64,000 nt of DNA. Source: Teredinibacter waterburyi. GTDB lineage: Bacteria; Pseudomonadota; Gammaproteobacteria; Pseudomonadales; Cellvibrionaceae. The notes under the pieces are model-generated. The model did not search any database, was not told the DNA's origin, and saw only the letters and a list, made by a program, of their open reading frames with translations. The stretch lies in the NCBI RefSeq assembly GCF_001922985.1, contig NZ_MRUH01000007.1, positions 62,001 to 126,000 on the forward strand, given 5' to 3'. The translations under genes were made by a program, and so were the position numbers. Shown piece by piece: positions 9,209-18,106 of this stretch; position 1 is the first letter of the stretch; every line of letters begins with the position of its first letter.

Positions 9209-10402
9209 ATGAAGCCATCAAGTTTGTCGCTGCTTTCGCCACCGGCGCTGTTAATTTATCTATTGTCGTTATGTATCGGCACGCTCTACGCGCTAGTTGT
9301 TCCAACCTTAAGTGTCTACCTCGCCGATCATTTGCAGGTGCGGCCAATGCTTATCGGGGCCTTTTTTGTCTGCATGGCGCTAACCGGTGTGGTCTATTCC
9401 CAGTCGGTAGCTCTGTGGTCCGATAAGTTGTTGGACCGACGCAAGCTGATTTTCGTGGCGATGATCTGCGGTGGTCTTGCCTGTATAGGCTTTGGCTTGG
9501 TCACATCTTATGCGCTGGCGATTTTAATCGCGGTTACGTTGTTTAGTTTATCTTTCCCCTCGGCTTCGCAAATTCTGGCGCTGTCGCGGGAATTTGCCGA
9601 TCAGCAGTTGCCGCTAAAACAGGGTCGCTTGTTTAATTCGATTGTGCGTTCAACTATCGCGTTGGCATGGGTTGCGGGGCCACCGCTTGGCTTTCTTTCG
9701 TTTTACCATTTCGGTATTCATCTGCACTACCAGCTAATGGGGCTCTGCTATTTTGTTGTAGCTGTTCTGGCAGTTTTGTTTCTCCCTAAACTCGTAGTGC
9801 TGGAGCAGGCACCGCAAACCCCGCCGGTTCTGGGTCGTGGTCGCTGGGCAATTGTGGTCGGGGTGGTAGCCTTTTCACTTTTGTATGCAACCAACCAAGG
9901 CTATGTGCGTTCACTACCGCTTTACTTAGATCAATATCTCCAAGTCGAAACGGTATACGCGGGTTATCTGTTGGGGCTTGCTGCAGCAATAGAAATACCA
10001 TTAATGATTATTGCTGGTTGGCTTGCTGGCCGTGGGGAGCTATTACCGTTAATTAGGGTTGGTGCGATAGCCGCCGTGGTATTTTATTTTGGCATCTGGT
10101 TGGCAGACGATCTCTGGCAACTGTTTGTTCTGCAGTTTTTAAACTCGACCTTTATTGGTTTTGTTTCCGGCTTAGGTGCGAGTTGGTTCCAAGATAAAAT
10201 TCCAGGGCGGGCGGGAAGTGCTTCTGCGCTTTACATCAGCACTTCATCTGCCGGTACGGTATTGGGCAGTATTTTTATTGCGGTTGTTGGCGAGCTTTAC
10301 GACTATCGACAAATCTATTTGTTGAATGCTTTTGTGGCGGCTATCGCGCTAGTTTTACTTTACGTTATTAGTAAAATAGAAAAGCGCGAAGCTACAGATT
10401 AA
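9209..10402 (+). CDS. Major facilitator superfamily transporter, sugar-efflux (Set) type
   Basis: A 397-residue inner-membrane transporter with about twelve hydrophobic segments. I start it at ATG 9209 (MKPSSLSLL), since the longer frame upstream overlaps the promoter region. The sequence resembles the sugar efflux transporter (SetA/SetB) group, particularly around the loop GRLFNSIVRSTIALAWVAGP and the second half with a Gly-rich segment near SASALYISTSSAGTVLGSI. No regulator or enzyme gene sits next to it. The MFS assignment is secure; the exported compound is not known, and the Set-type label is an inference from local similarity. Confidence 0.8.
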   Translation: MKPSSLSLLSPPALLIYLLSLCIGTLYALVVPTLSVYLADHLQVRPMLIGAFFVCMALTGVVYSQSVALWSDKLLDRRKLIFVAMICGGLACIGFGLVTSYALAILIAVTLFSLSFPSASQILALSREFADQQLPLKQGRLFNSIVRSTIALAWVAGPPLGFLSFYHFGIHLHYQLMGLCYFVVAVLAVLFLPKLVVLEQAPQTPPVLGRGRWAIVVGVVAFSLLYATNQGYVRSLPLYLDQYLQVETVYAGYLLGLAAAIEIPLMIIAGWLAGRGELLPLIRVGAIAAVVFYFGIWLADDLWQLFVLQFLNSTFIGFVSGLGASWFQDKIPGRAGSASALYISTSSAGTVLGSIFIAVVGELYDYRQIYLLNAFVAAIALVLLYVISKIEKREATD

Positions 10403-10446
10403 GCTGTGCTAGTTTCGATTAACTAGAAACTATTAAACTTTAACGG

Positions 10447-11751
10447 CTAAGCGTTAACGGTTTCCGGTTTGTCTGCTATCGGGGTGAGTGTTTCCCCTTC
10501 GCTGCGAGCGACAAAGGTTGCACAACAGCTATCGCTAAAGACATTTACCGCAGTGCGCGCCATATCCAAAACTCGATCGGTAACCAAGAGCAGGGCAATC
10601 CCGTCTGGCGGCAAGCCGATAGAGGTGAGAATTACCGAAATTGCCACCAAACTTGCGGCGGGAATACCGGCAACACCAATCGACGTTAGCAGCGCTATCA
10701 CCACAATACTAAATTGTGTTGCAAAGGTTAGTTCTAGGCCGTAGGCCTGAGCGATAAAAATGGCGGCGACACATTCATACAGTGCGGTGCCGTCCATATT
10801 TACCGTTGCTCCTAAGGGTAAAACGAAGGATGTTGTGCGTTTTGATACGCCAACATTTTGCTCCATACACTCCATTGTGATTGGTAGCGTACCAGAGGAC
10901 GACGCCGTAGAAAACGCAGTGAGCATCGCTGGCGCCATGCCGCGAAACTGTATAATAGGGTTGATTTTTGCGACATATTTTAGAATCAGCGGCATGGTAA
11001 TAAACATGTGTATGCCGAGCGCAAGAGTTACGGTAATGAAGAAAATTAGCAGCGGCTTAAATGCAGCAAAGCCGGTTGCGGCAATGGTGTTGGCCACCAA
11101 TGCGAACACGCCGATGGGGGTGAACTTCATGATAAACATGGTGATGCCCATCATGGTATCGAACACGCCTTGCCAAAAATTAACCATGGTGTCGCGGTAT
11201 TGCTTGGCGATGCGCAACATGAAATAGCCAAACATTAGACTAAAACAAATCAAGCCAAGCATTTGGCCATCGGCTGCCGCTTGCACAATATTGGGTGGCA
11301 GCATACGGTGAAATACCGCAGCGATATCGCCGGTGCCGCGACCTTCTATTTTGGCAAGTTGTTGTTCCACTTCGGCACTGGTAACTAAATTCAACTGATC
11401 CTTGGCGGGCTCGCCATCGATAATCCCAGGCGTTAACAGGTTAACTAAAAGCAAGCCGGTGAGAATCGCCATTAAGCTCGAGGCAAAATAAAAGCCGAGG
11501 GTTTTGCCCCCCATGCGGCCAAGGCTGCCGCCGCTGCCCATCGACGCTACGCCATTAATAATCGACGCTACGATCAAGGGTACGATGATCATTTTCAAAC
11601 CGTTTAAAAATAACGTGCCAACAAACGCAAATATGGTTTGTACCTGGCCGCTCATTGCGCTGCCGTTTTGTTGCGATATATTTAGACCAGCGCCAACAAC
11701 AGCGGCGGCTGCAATGGCGATGAGTATTTGCCAGTGAAGAGCGAGTCGCAT
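10447..11751 (-). CDS. Dicarboxylate/amino acid:cation symporter (SDF/DAACS family)
   Basis: A sodium- or proton-coupled importer of C4-dicarboxylates, glutamate or a similar amino acid in the inner membrane. The 434-residue protein shows the family features: a serine-rich re-entrant loop AFSTASSSGTLPITM around residue 280, the cation/substrate site LPLGATVNMDGTAL near residue 311, and a second hairpin AGIPAASLVA. The C-terminal helix contains DRVLDMARTAVNVFSD, where the Asp and Asn residues bind substrate and cation in the family. The gene is single, with HU downstream in the opposite sense of transcription order (HU lies upstream of it on the same strand, 50 bases away). Confidence 0.92.
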   Translation of the reverse strand: MRLALHWQILIAIAAAAVVGAGLNISQQNGSAMSGQVQTIFAFVGTLFLNGLKMIIVPLIVASIINGVASMGSGGSLGRMGGKTLGFYFASSLMAILTGLLLVNLLTPGIIDGEPAKDQLNLVTSAEVEQQLAKIEGRGTGDIAAVFHRMLPPNIVQAAADGQMLGLICFSLMFGYFMLRIAKQYRDTMVNFWQGVFDTMMGITMFIMKFTPIGVFALVANTIAATGFAAFKPLLIFFITVTLALGIHMFITMPLILKYVAKINPIIQFRGMAPAMLTAFSTASSSGTLPITMECMEQNVGVSKRTTSFVLPLGATVNMDGTALYECVAAIFIAQAYGLELTFATQFSIVVIALLTSIGVAGIPAASLVAISVILTSIGLPPDGIALLLVTDRVLDMARTAVNVFSDSCCATFVARSEGETLTPIADKPETVNA

Positions 11752-11801
11752 AATGGAAACCTTTTCTGGGGTGAGTTAAGTTGGCTTAGGGCTGATTCGT
11801 T

Positions 11802-12086
11802 TTATTCTGATTTTGCCGCAACAAGATTGCGGAGCTTTTCGCCGGCTTTAAAACTTACCGCATGGCTTGCGGGGATGGCGATGCTAGCACCGGTACTTGG
11901 ATTTTTACCCGAGCGTGCGGCACGGAGCTTGGTGCGAAAGCTGCCAAACCCTACCAGTGTTACCGTTTCATCGCGCGCTAAGGCGTTGGTAATCTGTTCG
12001 ACAACCGACGAAACAACCTCATCGGCTTGTGCAGCGGTTAAACCTGTAGACAGTTTTACCGCCGCGACCAGTTCCTGTTTTCGCAT
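11802..12086 (-). CDS. HU-family DNA-binding protein
   Basis: A small histone-like nucleoid protein of 94 residues. The family pattern is clear: N-terminal helices (MRKQELVAAVKLSTGLT), the central VTLVGFGSFRTKLRAAR strand-turn, and the DNA-contacting arm with the conserved NPSTGASIAIPAS segment, followed by VSFKAGEKLRNLV. It is one of the longer HU variants rather than IHF, because the arm and C-terminal helix match the HU pattern. It reads in the same direction as the symporter gene that follows it. In many relatives HU is next to rubredoxin genes, which are not seen here. Confidence 0.93.
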   Translation of the reverse strand: MRKQELVAAVKLSTGLTAAQADEVVSSVVEQITNALARDETVTLVGFGSFRTKLRAARSGKNPSTGASIAIPASHAVSFKAGEKLRNLVAAKSE

Positions 12087-12382
12087 ATCTCTAGAGCCTT
12101 AGCTACTTATTGTTCGTCGTATTGTGGGTTATATGGCGCCGTTCAATGGAAATCGAAAATGCTCGTGCCGCTTGGCTGCACCCATTTTTCGTTTTACGCG
12201 CAGCGGTTTGCCGAAAACACTAGAATCGGGGCTGTCCACATTCGGCGGGCGAAGATAAATTGTCTCGGAGTATCGAGGCATCGCCAACTATACACTTGGT
12301 GTAGCGGTTGTTCGAGCACGCAGGTTTTAAGTTTGAAATCTCGGCGGTGTACCCCAGCGGAATTTGTATTACCATTGCCGCC
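12087..12382. other. 296-base gap between HU and ubiA with no gene
   Basis: The stretch separates the divergent HU and ubiA genes. Short open frames on both strands here have no recognisable protein features. In particular there is no chorismate lyase (ubiC) or remnant of it, although ubiC precedes ubiA in many relatives. I see no convincing terminator or promoter pair. Confidence 0.5.
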
Positions 12383-13261
12383 ATGAAAATCCCAATGTTT
12401 TTAACCCTGGCAAAACTCAAAATCTACGCGCGGCTGATGCGATTAGACCGCCCGATAGGCATTTATCTAGTGCTCTGGCCTACCCTCTGGGCGCTCTGGC
12501 TCGCGGCCGGAGGCTTCCCTGATTGGGATAATCTCATTATTTTCGTTGTCGGTGTGGTGTTAATGCGCTCGGCGGGTTGTGTGATTAACGATTTTGCCGA
12601 TCGCAAAGTCGATGGCCATGTAGCGCGCACTAAAGCGCGTCCGCTGGTATCGGGTGAAGCGACGGCAACGGAAGCCGCAGTGCTTTTTACGGTGCTGGCC
12701 TTTACCGCATTCCTGCTGGTGTTATTGACCAATAAGCTGACTATTTATCTGTCGTTTGCCGCTATTGGTCTGGCGTTCAGCTACCCATTTATGAAGCGGT
12801 TCACCCATTTGCCACAAGTGGTACTAGGGGCAGCGTTTGGCTGGTCGGTGCCAATGGCATTTGCGGCGCAAACAGGAGAATTAAATCAGGGTATTTGGCT
12901 GGTGTATGTCGCTGTCGTTGTTTGGACGGTCGCTTATGACACCTTCTACGCGATGGTTGATCGTGAGGACGACCTCAAAATAGGGGTGAAATCTACCGCT
13001 ATTTTGTTTGCCGAACAAGATCGTGCGATTACCGCGATGCTGCAGTTTATGATGTTATTTGCCATGGCTATGGTGGGGCAGCGGTTCGAGTTGGGGGGCG
13101 TGTATCAGTTTAGTTTGTTGCTTGCGGCAGCTCTTTTTGGTTGGCAGCAATACCTAATTCGAGTGCGAAAACCCAGTGACTGCTTTGCTGCTTTTTTGAA
13201 TAACAACTGGGTTGGTATGGTTATTTTCCTCGGAATTCTGGCGGATTACGCCCTTAAATAG
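12383..13261 (+). CDS. ubiA: 4-hydroxybenzoate octaprenyltransferase UbiA
   Basis: UbiA attaches the polyprenyl tail to 4-hydroxybenzoate, the membrane-committing step of ubiquinone synthesis. The 292-residue protein has many membrane helices and both Asp-rich prenyl-diphosphate motifs: [19 protein letters not shown] near residue 73 and [20 protein letters not shown] near residue 193. The start chosen is ATG 12383, which gives the usual family N-terminus ([20 protein letters not shown]). It is followed after 137 bases by the phosphate regulators. The ubiC gene that would supply 4-hydroxybenzoate is not adjacent. Confidence 0.95.
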   Translation: MKIPMFLTLAKLKIYARLMRLDRPIGIYLVLWPTLWALWLAAGGFPDWDNLIIFVVGVVLMRSAGCVINDFADRKVDGHVARTKARPLVSGEATATEAAVLFTVLAFTAFLLVLLTNKLTIYLSFAAIGLAFSYPFMKRFTHLPQVVLGAAFGWSVPMAFAAQTGELNQGIWLVYVAVVVWTVAYDTFYAMVDREDDLKIGVKSTAILFAEQDRAITAMLQFMMLFAMAMVGQRFELGGVYQFSLLLAAALFGWQQYLIRVRKPSDCFAAFLNNNWVGMVIFLGILADYALK

Positions 13262-13284
13262 CCGATTAGACGCTAAATTTGTTA

Positions 13285-13316
13285 TGGTCATAAAACGGTA
13301 ACAAAACCTTTATTTA
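13285..13316 (+). promoter_or_regulatory. PHO-box-like site and -10 upstream of phoB
   Basis: Two 7-base half sites, TGGTCAT (13285-13291) and CGGTAAC (13296-13302), are separated by the 4-base A tract AAAA, which reproduces the 7-4-7 layout of the PhoB box (consensus CTGTCAT, A/T-rich spacer, CTGTCAC). A TATTTA at 13311-13316 sits about nine bases beyond, where a -10 element is expected at PhoB-activated promoters that lack a -35. This supports autoregulation of phoBR. Confidence 0.6.
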
Positions 13317-13398
13317 ATGCAGCCCAGTGCGGAGATTCCGCCGAGGGCAAGCGGAGCTTGCTGGATGATTTACTTTCATGAGTAAAAAAGAGCCGCAA

Positions 13399-14109
13399 AT
13401 GGTAGATAAAACAATTTTAATCGTTGATGACGAGCGCCCAATTCGCGATATGTTACGGGTAGCGTTGGAGATGGCCGAATACAAAGTATTGGAGGCCGCC
13501 AACGCCCAAGACGCGCATCGCTTAATCGTCGATAGCCGCCCAGACCTGATCCTTCTGGATTGGATGTTGCCGGGGATAAGCGGAATGGAGTTGGCGAGGC
13601 GATTGAAAAATCAAGAAGTTACCAGCGAAATACCTATCGTCATGCTCACCGCCAAGGGTGAAGAAGACAACAAAATCCAAGGCTTGGAAACGGGCGCCGA
13701 CGATTACATAACTAAACCCTTTTCGCCGCGTGAGTTAGTGGCACGCCTTAAGGCGGTGCTGCGGCGCAGCGAGGGCGTATCGTCAGACCCCATTACCGTT
13801 GAAGGCCTGTGTTTGGACCCTTCGAGCCACCGCGTTACCATCAGTGAAGTCCCTTTACAAATGGGCCCGACGGAGTATCGCTTACTGGAGTTTTTTCTCA
13901 CTCACCAAGAGCGCGTCTATTCTCGCAATCAGTTGCTAGACTATGTTTGGGGTGGCAACGTCTATGTTGAAGAGCGTACAGTAGATGTTCATATTAGACG
14001 TTTACGGAAAGCGTTAAAGCTGGAAGGCCACGATCGATTAGTCCAAACTGTTCGCGGCGCGGGTTACCGTTTCTCCAATAAGATCGCGGTTGCTGCCGAT
14101 CAACTATAA
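13399..14109 (+). CDS. phoB: Phosphate regulon response regulator PhoB
   Basis: PhoB is the OmpR-type transcription factor that activates the phosphate-starvation regulon. From ATG 13399 ([19 protein letters not shown]) it has 236 residues; this start matches Pseudomonas PhoB better than the ATG at 13378, and both lack a strong ribosome-binding site. The receiver domain has the phospho-acceptor Asp in [10 protein letters not shown] (about residue 54), conserved Thr in VMLTAKGEE and Lys in [10 protein letters not shown]. The C-terminal winged helix contains [14 protein letters not shown] and TVRGAGYRF. phoR follows after 15 bases, and a PHO-box-like site precedes the pair. Confidence 0.95.
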   Translation: MVDKTILIVDDERPIRDMLRVALEMAEYKVLEAANAQDAHRLIVDSRPDLILLDWMLPGISGMELARRLKNQEVTSEIPIVMLTAKGEEDNKIQGLETGADDYITKPFSPRELVARLKAVLRRSEGVSSDPITVEGLCLDPSSHRVTISEVPLQMGPTEYRLLEFFLTHQERVYSRNQLLDYVWGGNVYVEERTVDVHIRRLRKALKLEGHDRLVQTVRGAGYRFSNKIAVAADQL

Positions 14110-14124
14110 GGCTTCACATTTTTC

Positions 14125-15423
14125 ATGTTTCGACGCGGTATAGCCTCCGAAATCCGGTGGTTATTGCTTTACCTGTTTGGTGCCATGCTTTTGGGCGCCG
14201 CCTTAGACGCTGTTCTAGCGACCTTACTCTATGCGGCTCTGGTGTATATAGCGTGGTTATTCTTTCGCTTGCATCAGTTGGCGGCTTGGATGGAGAGTGC
14301 GCGCCATCGCGGCCCTAAACCCCATGACTTTTCCGGTGTTTGGGGCGAGATGGCCGAGGATGTCATCCTGCTCAGTAAGCGCTATGAAAAAGATAAGGTG
14401 CGTTTGCAGGATGTGGTTGCCAGAGTGCAAGAGATGACCACGGCGCTGCCCGACAGCGTGATTATTGTCGATAAGCGCGGCAACATTGAGTGGTGGAACA
14501 AAGCCGCCGAGTGGCAGTTTGCCTTGGAGGCGCGCGACCGAGGCCACAAGTTAACCAACTATATTCGTCAGCCGGTATTTGTGAGTTATTACGATAGCGG
14601 CCAATACGATGAGCCGTTGGAAATGAACAGTAGCCAGAGTGATGCTACCTGCCTTGAATTTCATATCCATCCCTTTGGCGCAGGCGATCGTTTAGTCATC
14701 GCTCGGGATGTTACCCATGTTTCCCGTCTCGAGCGGATGCGCAAAGACTTCGTTGCTAACGTCTCCCACGAATTGCGAACCCCGCTTACCGTTCTGTGTG
14801 GCTATTTGGAAACCCTAACCGATATTGGTGGGGCACCAAAAGCTTGGTTGCGGCCGATGAGCGAAATGCAGCAGCAGGCGAAGCGGATGAACGCTTTGAT
14901 CAACGACTTGTTGATGCTCTCTCGCTTGGAAACTGAAGACACCGAAAATGATGATATTCCCGTACAGTTGCACCCGATGTTGCAAGGTATTGTGCGTGAT
15001 GCTGTTGCCCTGAGTGGCGACAGACAACACCAACTAAGCTTGAATTGCGATGAGCAGGTCGCGCTTTACGGCAATGAGCAGGAACTGCGCAGCGCGATCG
15101 CTAATCTAGTCTTTAATGCGGTGAACTATACCCCAGCGACTCGACGTATCGATATTGAAGTCAGCGGTGATGAGCACGAACTTGTGGTTGCAGTTAAGGA
15201 TAGTGGCGAAGGTATAGACCCGAAACACCTGCCGCGTCTTACGGAGCGCTTCTACCGTGTCGATAAGGGGCGTTCTAGCGAGACCGGTGGCACTGGCCTT
15301 GGCTTGGCGATCGTCAAACATATTTTGTGGCGCCACAATGCGGAACTGGATATCGAAAGCAAGCTTGGTAAAGGCAGTACCTTCAGTTGTCATTTCCCGC
15401 GACAGCGCGTTGTGGTTGAATAG
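14125..15423 (+). CDS. phoR: Phosphate regulon sensor histidine kinase PhoR
   Basis: PhoR phosphorylates PhoB under phosphate limitation. The 432-residue protein has two closely spaced N-terminal membrane segments (about residues 10-48) without a large periplasmic domain, as in other PhoR proteins. A PAS domain follows around residues 100-190, then the dimerisation box FVANVSHELRTPLTVLCGYLETL with the phosphorylated His, an N box (NLVFNAVNYTP), and the G boxes KDSGEGIDP and GTGLGLAIVKHIL. It is cotranscribed with phoB. The absence of a periplasmic sensor fits the family model in which the Pst transporter and PhoU supply the signal. Confidence 0.95.
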   Translation: MFRRGIASEIRWLLLYLFGAMLLGAALDAVLATLLYAALVYIAWLFFRLHQLAAWMESARHRGPKPHDFSGVWGEMAEDVILLSKRYEKDKVRLQDVVARVQEMTTALPDSVIIVDKRGNIEWWNKAAEWQFALEARDRGHKLTNYIRQPVFVSYYDSGQYDEPLEMNSSQSDATCLEFHIHPFGAGDRLVIARDVTHVSRLERMRKDFVANVSHELRTPLTVLCGYLETLTDIGGAPKAWLRPMSEMQQQAKRMNALINDLLMLSRLETEDTENDDIPVQLHPMLQGIVRDAVALSGDRQHQLSLNCDEQVALYGNEQELRSAIANLVFNAVNYTPATRRIDIEVSGDEHELVVAVKDSGEGIDPKHLPRLTERFYRVDKGRSSETGGTGLGLAIVKHILWRHNAELDIESKLGKGSTFSCHFPRQRVVVE

Positions 15424-15479
15424 CGGCTATCCGTTCCAAAAATTAACCACAATCTAGATTGCCGCGGGGCGTTCAACCA

Positions 15480-16688
15480 ATGAAGTTGCAGGTGCAGTTC
15501 CTCGATTCCGTAACTCAGATTGACTCAGCGGAATGGGATGCGGTTTGGGCGAGCGATTACCCTTTTGTGCAGCATGCTTTTCTTGAGCTGTTGGAGCGCT
15601 CAGCGGCGACCACGGCGGCAACGGGTTGGAAGCCCTGCCATCTCGCTATTCGCGCTGCTGATCGAGTTGTGGCGTTAATGCCGCTCTACGAAAAATACCA
15701 CTCCTACGGCGAATACGTGTTCGACTGGAGCTGGGCCGACGCCTATCAGCGCGCCGGCTACGACTACTACCCTAAACTCCTTAACGCTATCCCCTTTACA
15801 CCCGCCACAGGGCCGCGCTTAGCGATGCTAGCCGATCTTGGTGAGGCAGAGCAGGCCGCGGTGTTAGATTGTCTTGGGCAAGCGCTGCATAGCCAAATAC
15901 AGGAGCGCGGCTGTTCGGGGTTCCATAGCTTGTTCACAGATGCAAAATCGGCGCAACGGCTTGCCGGAATGCGACTGGCCCGGCGTCAGGGGTGCCAATT
16001 TCATTGGTTTAATCAAAACTTCAAAGACTTTGACGACTTTCTAGCCGGCTTTAATTCCCGCAAGCGCAAGAGCTTAAAACGCGAGCGCAGCAAGGTTAAA
16101 GCGCAGGGGTTTGAATTACAAATTCGCAGCGCCAAAGAGCTGAGTGAGTCCGACTGGGAGGCCTTTTATTTGCTCTACCAGCGCACCTATATAAAGCGTA
16201 GCGGCAGTCGCGGATACCTCACTCGTGATTTTTTTATGGGTTTGGCGCGAGTATTCCCCGATCAGGTGGCGGTAGCAACGGCTCACCGCGATGAACTCGT
16301 GGCACCTATCTTTGCAGCGGCACTTTATTTTCGCGACAGCACAACGTTATACGGACGCTACTGGGGTGCTATGGACGAGGTCGATGGCCTCCATTTCGAG
16401 ACCTGTTACTACCAAGGGATCGAGTATGCCATTGCTCAGGGACTGCAGCGTTTTGACCCCGGCGCGCAAGGAGAGCATAAGATACAGCGCGGATTCACAT
16501 CGGTGCTTACCGATTCATGGCACCATTTGGTACACCCGCAATTACAGCAAGCCGTGGCGTCTTTTGTTGCCGAAGAGCGCCCGCAAATACAGGCCTACTG
16601 CGCGGATGCACGCCGTTATTTACCCTTTAAAGACGGCTATTTGTTACCGACAGATGACGCCTTAATTCAGGACTCAGCGGAAGACTGA
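15480..16688 (+). CDS. FemAB/GNAT-like acyltransferase of the DUF482 (peptidogalycan recognition) family
   Basis: A soluble protein of 402 residues from ATG 15480, the first ATG after a GGGGCG stretch; a TTG 21 bases earlier is possible. It matches the family annotated as peptidogalycan biosynthesis/recognition (PF04339), which has a double GNAT-like fold related to FemAB transferases. Visible conserved parts are the N-terminal EWDAVWASDYPFVQHAFLELLE, the basic stretch FNSRKRKSLKRERSKV, and FDPGAQGEHKIQRGF near residue 335. The acyl donor and acceptor are unknown in this family. It follows phoR by 56 bases and could be read through from it, but a functional link is not established. Confidence 0.85.
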   Translation: MKLQVQFLDSVTQIDSAEWDAVWASDYPFVQHAFLELLERSAATTAATGWKPCHLAIRAADRVVALMPLYEKYHSYGEYVFDWSWADAYQRAGYDYYPKLLNAIPFTPATGPRLAMLADLGEAEQAAVLDCLGQALHSQIQERGCSGFHSLFTDAKSAQRLAGMRLARRQGCQFHWFNQNFKDFDDFLAGFNSRKRKSLKRERSKVKAQGFELQIRSAKELSESDWEAFYLLYQRTYIKRSGSRGYLTRDFFMGLARVFPDQVAVATAHRDELVAPIFAAALYFRDSTTLYGRYWGAMDEVDGLHFETCYYQGIEYAIAQGLQRFDPGAQGEHKIQRGFTSVLTDSWHHLVHPQLQQAVASFVAEERPQIQAYCADARRYLPFKDGYLLPTDDALIQDSAED

Positions 16689-16774
16689 GACGCCAAACGC
16701 CCCCATCTATTTAATTCAACCTCCGCCTAAAAGCACCCGCACCAATTGAATGCGTTTGTAGTGTGCAGGATTAA

Positions 16775-16798
16775 TGCGCACGACCCATATTGGTGCGC
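16775..16798. promoter_or_regulatory. Inverted repeat upstream of the sigma-54-like promoter, possible activator site
   Basis: TGCGCAC (16775-16781) and GTGCGC (16793-16798) form an inverted repeat about 75-95 bases upstream of the -24/-12 element. The half sites resemble those of NtrC (GCAC...GTGC), but the spacing of 11 bases between GCAC and GTGC is four longer than the canonical NtrC site, so the assignment is tentative. Confidence 0.3.
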
Positions 16799-16871
16799 GC
16801 CTGTGCCGTAAAAAAGATCAAAATCTTCTGGAAATACTCTAAGTTTTTGTAATTTAACGAAAAATAAAAGT

Positions 16872-16887
16872 TGGCGCGTTTAGTGCT
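16872..16887 (+). promoter_or_regulatory. Sigma-54-type -24/-12 promoter for the porin-glnK-amtB operon
   Basis: The sequence TGGCGCGTTTAGTGCT places GG (16873-16874) and GC (16885-16886) exactly ten bases apart, the required -24/-12 geometry, and differs from the consensus TGGCRYR-N4-TTGCW at a single position (G for the first T of TTGC). It lies 90 bases before the porin start. Control of ammonium transport genes by sigma-54 and NtrC is well established in related bacteria, which strengthens the call. Confidence 0.65.
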
Positions 16888-16976
16888 AAATCTACGTCAA
16901 GCTCGTTCGCTTTGACAGAAGATCAAGCTCTAATATTTACCAAAACTTAAAAAGTAAAATTTCCGGAGGAAGCATT

Positions 16977-17636
16977 ATGAAAACTTCACAAAAATTATTA
17001 GCAAGCGCTGTTGCCGCTTCAACTATAGCTTTGGCTGCCGTTGCTCCTGTTGCTAACGCAGAAGTATCTGGTTCAGTTGGTGTTGCAAGCTCTTACTTGT
17101 GGCGCGGTATTGATCTAGGTGCAGGTGAAGGTACGCCAGCGGTATCGGGTGACTTGAGCTACAGCGAAAGCGGATTCTACACCGGTATCTGGGGTAGCTC
17201 TGGTGATACAACCGGTGGTACTGAATACGATTTGTACCTTGGTTACGGTGGTGAAGCTGGTGATTTCAGTTACGACGTTAGTGTTTGGTCTTACCAATAC
17301 CCAACTGCGGGTAACTCCGTTGGTGTAGAAGCTTCTAATGACATAGGCGATTTGATGGAAGCTGTTGTATCGGTAGGCTACGGCCCCGTTAGCATTAGCT
17401 ATTACCACGGCCTTCAGGATTTGGAAGATTACTACTACATAAACGCTAGCGCTAGCTTTGGTGCGTTCGGTGTTGCACTTGGTGTTCACGAAGATGACAT
17501 GATGCACCTTGATTTGTCTTACGCCTACAACGACAACCTGAGCTTTACTATCAGCCAAGTAGTTGACGACGTAGACGGTGGTTACGATGACGACACCAAC
17601 TTCGTTGTGTCCTACAGCTTGCCTTTAGGCGAGTAA
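16977..17636 (+). CDS. TorF-family putative outer-membrane porin
   Basis: A 219-residue secreted protein with a clear signal peptide (about residues 1-28, cleavage after VANA) and a mature part of alternating short beta strands rich in Gly, Tyr, Ser and Asp, ending in a strand-like FVVSYSLPLGE. The start of the mature domain, GSVGVASSYLWRGIDLG, is the hallmark of the TorF/CHP02001 porin-like family. A strong CCGGAGGAAG ribosome-binding site precedes the ATG. It is the first gene after a sigma-54-like promoter and before glnK and amtB, so an outer-membrane role in ammonium or other nitrogen-compound uptake is a reasonable inference; no substrate has been shown by the sequence itself. Confidence 0.85.
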   Translation: MKTSQKLLASAVAASTIALAAVAPVANAEVSGSVGVASSYLWRGIDLGAGEGTPAVSGDLSYSESGFYTGIWGSSGDTTGGTEYDLYLGYGGEAGDFSYDVSVWSYQYPTAGNSVGVEASNDIGDLMEAVVSVGYGPVSISYYHGLQDLEDYYYINASASFGAFGVALGVHEDDMMHLDLSYAYNDNLSFTISQVVDDVDGGYDDDTNFVVSYSLPLGE

Positions 17637-17645
17637 GACCGACCA

Positions 17646-17683
17646 AACAAAGGCGATTTTGTTAACACTTAATCGCCTTTGTT
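17646..17683 (+). terminator. Hairpin between the porin gene and glnK
   Basis: A perfect 13-bp inverted repeat (AACAAAGGCGATT at 17646-17658, AATCGCCTTTGTT at 17671-17683) with a 12-base loop starts nine bases after the porin stop. There is no long T-run, so it probably acts as an attenuator or mRNA 3' stabiliser, giving more porin than GlnK/AmtB from one transcript. Confidence 0.55.
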
Positions 17684-17718
17684 ATTAATGCTTTAAGCAA
17701 AAACTGCAAATAATGTAA

Positions 17719-18069
<351 letters not shown>

Positions 18070-18106
18070 CCTGACGTAAAAGAATTCTAAGTTCCGGAGA
18101 ATCCTT

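Noticed and set aside
12159-12386. Possible ubiC remnant upstream of ubiA
   Set aside because: The translated frames on both strands show no chorismate lyase motif.
16775-16798. Canonical NtrC binding site
   Set aside because: The half sites are separated by 11 bases where the canonical site has about 7, so I keep it only as a possible activator site.
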